From positions 16,207,530 to 16,271,529 of the forward strand of contig OW388302.1 of NCBI GenBank assembly GCA_936450465.1: DNA of 64,000 nucleotides, written 5' to 3'. The notes below the pieces were generated by a model, which had not been told where the DNA came from, made no database searches, and saw only the letters and a list, made by a program, of their open reading frames with translations. Source of the stretch: Gibbula magus. Lineage: Eukaryota; Mollusca; Gastropoda; Trochida; Trochidae. A program made the position numbers and the translations under genes. Below are positions 60,405-64,000 of this stretch, piece after piece. Positions within the stretch are counted from its first letter, which is position 1. Every line of letters starts with the position of its first letter.

Positions 60405-61200
60405 TGCAAAATGGGCTCGAATCCAAACCTTACTGGAAGGTTTTAATGTGTCCTGTTGCAGACAGCGTTATAACGAATATCACAATGCTACATTTGTTCA
60501 ATATGACTTAAACATATTTAGTTTACATACATAAACGGGTAAACAAGCATAACCGTATATAAATAGCTTGTCAGTGTGTGTGTGTACTATCCAACTCACC
60601 TATATTTCTCACATTTCTAACACTGCAGATCGTTACTTCGTTATATCACTCCTGTATATCAATACTTCAGTAAGGTAGACTATGTAACCCTTATCAGTTA
60701 TAAATGGGACAATTGTGTGTTTTTATTTATTTGTGTACACTGAGTTTGTTTTCTTTGACCTAGCGCATTCAGAGTGTGGAGTATATGCGGCATGTTGATT
60801 CTCTCCGTGTAGAAATACCGGATCAAATCTTGCAGACAGGTAATAATATATATTCTATTAGCATTTGGAATATCTAGTTCTTTCTTTTGAAATGTTATGA
60901 ATGTTTTAATGGCATATGTATCAGCAAAGTATTACACTCTATTAAAATGGATGGGTTAGGATATGGATTTAATATAATGGTGACATTAAGTGGGTAAAAT
61001 ATATTTTCTTTTTTGCTTTGATATGAATATATATGAAGACATCTTTTGTATAAAGTCAAAGTAGTTTTGTCAAAAACAAAACATCCACACAAGTATGCAT
61101 ACTTGGAACTTTCCATGCCAAGTGCATGTTTAATTTGCTACTAACATTATCAACCTTGTCTAACCCAAGCCGACATCCGACACAACGTTTACCTGGTACC
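60405..61200 (+). repeat. paralogous block 2 (partner 54460-55345)
   Basis: Second copy of the block at 54460-55345, about 5.95 kb away in the same orientation. The donor-like CAG|GTAATA ends at 60839/60840, preceded by the conserved TATGCGGCATGTTG and GTAGAAATAC. It lacks part of the copy 1 exon-like sequence, which fits either divergence of a non-coding exon or a decayed duplicate. Confidence 0.55.
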
Positions 61201-61204
61201 CATT

Positions 61205-62690
61205 TGCACTGATTGATGATAGGAGACACACTTAAATAATACATTGAATAAGGTCACTAACATGTGCACATGAAGACACACAATAGGTCTCTTAACTCAA
61301 GTCTCAGTACCGGCATAGGAATAATCTTCAACCTCTGAGACAGTTTATCCAGCAAAGTAACGGGTCACCCATGCATCTAATGGCCGCACCCAATGTTGCT
61401 GAACATCACTGACTGTAGTATCTGTCTTTTAATTCTTTTGATCAGAACATAAACCGTGTGAAATCATCAACATAAAGTATTACTGTGGCATGAGCCTACC
61501 ACTTAATATGTCGTGTGTACCATGTCAACATTTAACTTTATTTATTACTTGAGCAGACAACATATATTTACACAGTAGCTATCTGGAGGGTGAACTATGA
61601 AATAAATGAAATTGTATATCATCATATTCATTTGTGATGACGCTGTAATCAAGACGAAATCACGACTACCACCATATATCCATAGTTATTGTTGACAAAG
61701 ATTTCAGATAATTATTGTAAAATTTGAAATTAACTTGTTCCACAATACAAATTTAGAATCCATATTTGTTTAATGTATTTCAGAAGTTGTGTCTTTCGAA
61801 AATAGAAATTATTCAACATTTTATTTATGTATATTTTAATAATCATGAAGTGTGCACATCCTTAACTAAAATCTCAAACAAGTTCATTCCATTTATCATG
61901 TACCTGAATCATTACATTTAGTATGTACTGCTATACCACAAAGAAGTATAAAGTTAATCCCTTGTTTCACTTACCAGGACACCTGAACATATTAGCAAAC
62001 TATTTGATCAACAAAACAATTCAATATAATAACATGATATCATTAAATTAACATAGTCAAGGGTCTTACCAAAACACCTTTGTTTATTGATAGTAATATT
62101 GCCTTGGGCATGATAAAGGAAAGACTGATTATGTCTTCTTAATTATAATATAATTAGCACTGTCCTCCTGGAACTTATATTACCACACTTGAGGGAATTA
62201 AACAATTACATCAAACATCACTATTGATAATCTTTGTGCTATTAATTTAAGAACTTTATTTATTATTTTATGAATTAATCTAATTTTATTTGGGGCATAT
62301 AACATTCACAATGTCATAATTAATTTATCAGAACTAGTTAAACGTTTATTTATGTCATATATTCATATTATTCAATTAAATTTATGTTAATTTTATGGGT
62401 TGTTCAAAAAAGTTATATCATCATTATTGAATTTTTCTCTTTAACTGACAAGTCCAGGTTGAAGCAGAAGATAATGACAAAAAACAAATCAAATTGTATT
62501 GTTTGGGGGTAATAATAATATCAATCCCCTATATAGCCCCTGGGATGTTTTAATTTGCAATGTTATTTCACATTTACTAGATTTTATAGCCTAGATTTGT
62601 TTGCCTGATGAAATCTCCCATGCACCATTTCAAAATCCCAGTTTAGTTGTAACTTGGTCGTGAAAATGTAACACGCTTCACACTCACGTA
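61205..62690. other. unassigned AT-rich DNA
   Basis: No gene or repeat recognised over about 1.5 kb. It becomes very AT-rich at 61700-62450. Confidence 0.35.
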
Positions 62691-62694
62691 AAGC

Positions 62695-62797
62695 CTTTCT
62701 CAAATAGTCGGTGACCAGTCAGTCACGAGCTTATCGACCCAGAGGAGAGAGGTGGAGTCGCTCGTGGAGAGGAAACATTGTGCGCTGTGATCATGTC
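62695..62797 (+). other. GC-richer exon-like patch
   Basis: A local rise in CpG and GC content (ACCAGTCAGTCACGAGC, GTGGAGTCGCTCGTGGAG) ends at ATCATGTCAG followed by GTGTTC. It resembles a 5' UTR exon with a weak donor. No coding sequence or partner exon was identified. Confidence 0.2.
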
Positions 62798-62799
62798 AG

Positions 62800-63430
62800 G
62801 TGTTCCTACCTGGTTTGAGGAGCGTTCAGTTTGTGCATTAGTAATGTTTGTTAGTGACAGTATTCATTGGCTTGTCTTGTTACAATCATTGCTATTGTTG
62901 AATAGCTCTTAAAGGTAACAATTACCTATAAACCAGTTGAATACACGGTTACTGCAGTGGTCAGTTTCTACTTTCGCTTTCGTTTTCGTTTCTTCATAAT
63001 AATACATGGTAAATCGAATTAACTGATTAAAGAAATATCTAATTATTCAAGCCTGTCTGTCTAACAGGATCGTATTATATGTGTTTTGTTGCATGAAGAT
63101 CAGACCACCATACTGTCAGCTACCCTGTACTGAACACAACAGATAAGCGGGTAGTTGAGGGTCTGAACGGGTGTCTACTATGTACTGTATTAATAACTTG
63201 CAATCATAAATATTTCGTTATAAATCTTAAATAAGTTTTATGTATCAGAATTAATGTAAACAGAAACTTAGTATTTTGATTTCTGACCTGCATAAACTAC
63301 TTTATACAACAATGTTATCTGCTAGTATCTGAGATAATCAGATGAACCGCGTATCAATCTGTTCTGTCACGGTTGGGTGGTTGAGGGTCTCTACCAGTAT
63401 CCTGCGTTCTTAAATGCAGCCACGACCTAC
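62800..63430. other. unassigned DNA
   Basis: A GGGT-GTTGAGGGTCT word occurs at about 63150 and 63375, but flanking similarity is weak. Nothing else seen. Confidence 0.3.
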
Positions 63431-63439
63431 TGTTAATTA

Positions 63440-63600
63440 TGAGGATATGTATATGGCGCTAAATCCACAACACTAAGGGCCGTGCTCAAAGCGCTACACA
63501 CATTATTACCCTGGTATAAGGACGAATATCGTTCCTTTTTCATTCTCAACTCCCCTTGGAGAATGCAATCTGAGCTACCAATTAAGGCGCTCGAAGGTTA
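63440..63600. repeat. dispersed repeat with GCGCT motifs
   Basis: ATATGGCGCTAAATCCACA, GTGCTCAAAGCGCTACACAC and a CATTATTACCC end form a pattern I associate with short dispersed repeats in marine invertebrate genomes. Boundaries are uncertain, and no tRNA head or target duplication was seen. Confidence 0.35.
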
Positions 63601-64000
63601 TCTGTCTTCTGCCTTCACTTCCAAACCAGGTACTCAATTGTAATGCCGAGTGAACAGAGGCACATTTCGAATAAAGTAGCAAGGTGACACCACGAGCCTC
63701 TCAACTCATGTATCAGTGTGCGGCAAACAAACAAACAGGCCCTTCAAACTCTTAAGTTACTGTTGATGTTGTTAACAAAATAATATAAAACAAATACCAC
63801 AAATAGTTCTGTGATTGAGACTTAAATACTGAATCTAAAGTAGACAGTTAAGAGACCAGAAGGGTTACTTTCTTTCTTCCTGAACACACAACTTATGATA
63901 AAGTGACTTGACACTGATCTATGTAATACTATGGTATTTAACTTATAGCAGTGTATTCCTGACAGTACACTGAGCCGGACCTCACGAGTACTCCTTCGTT
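63601..64000. other. unassigned DNA at window end
   Basis: No feature is supported. Confidence 0.3.

Noticed and set aside
63120..63410. Tandem repeat with GGGT-GTTGAGGGTCT
   Set aside because: Only the short word is shared; flanking sequence does not align convincingly.

Overview
The window looks like nuclear DNA from a marine mollusc, most likely a gastropod. The evidence is low gene density, AT-rich non-coding sequence, decayed retroelements, tRNA-headed SINEs ending in a TTAAAC/ACTC tail, and several tandem-repeat elements flanked by GGAC/GTCC microsatellites. That last architecture is known from mollusc 'pearl' and Helentron-derived (HINE) elements. The species cannot be fixed from this sequence. 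No complete, recognisable protein-coding gene is present. Nothing bacterial, no CRISPR array and no functional tRNA or rRNA gene was seen.

The dominant feature is a 17.4 kb element at about 21.2-38.6 kb. It holds about 119 tandem copies of a 145 bp monomer, 116 of them in exact 145 bp register. The array has a higher-order structure: long blocks of monomer subtypes recur in the same order at distances of 1.7-1.9, 5.4 and 10 kb. The element starts with a small hairpin, ends after a GGAC/GGAT microsatellite, and has a perfect 11 bp subterminal inverted repeat. Many monomers carry four TGACCC/GGGTCA half-sites arranged like nuclear-receptor response elements. Smaller elements of related design lie at 8.4-9.7 kb (two copies), 16.1-17.4 kb (162 bp units), 18.9-19.15 kb and 41.0-43.8 kb (169-179 bp units). 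A separate 140 bp satellite at 9.77-11.38 kb has captured a SINE tail and amplified it in a 770 bp higher-order unit.

Other mobile elements: a hAT-type MITE with a perfect 8 bp target duplication (13.8-14.2 kb); a long-arm foldback with a SINE in its centre (14.6-15.2 kb); a TTAA-flanked MITE (18.2-18.5 kb) and the end of a relative (6.7 kb); a second SINE (47.96-48.25 kb); LINE remnants at 39.1-40.0 kb (+), 42.0-43.6 kb (+, inserted in a tandem array with an 11 bp target duplication) and 56.5-58.6 kb (-); and a Penelope-like remnant at 40.2-40.65 kb with a hammerhead-like core. Simple repeats include (AT)49, a run of 39 G, and minisatellites of 13, 18, 22, about 58, 86 and 183 bp.

Candidate genes are few. 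The best is a minus-strand two-exon piece at 53.3-53.97 kb with a FLYWCH-like zinc finger and a 78 bp in-frame internal duplication. An unrecognised C-terminal exon follows a strong acceptor at 7.05 kb. Less certain are short exon-like pieces near 0.7-1.1, 7.4-7.7, 11.7-12.1, 54.8 and 60.8 kb. Diverged duplicated blocks (2.1/3.3 kb; 5.6/55.7 kb; 54.5/60.4 kb) show that the non-satellite DNA was also shaped by segmental duplication. The rest is unassigned intergenic or intronic sequence.
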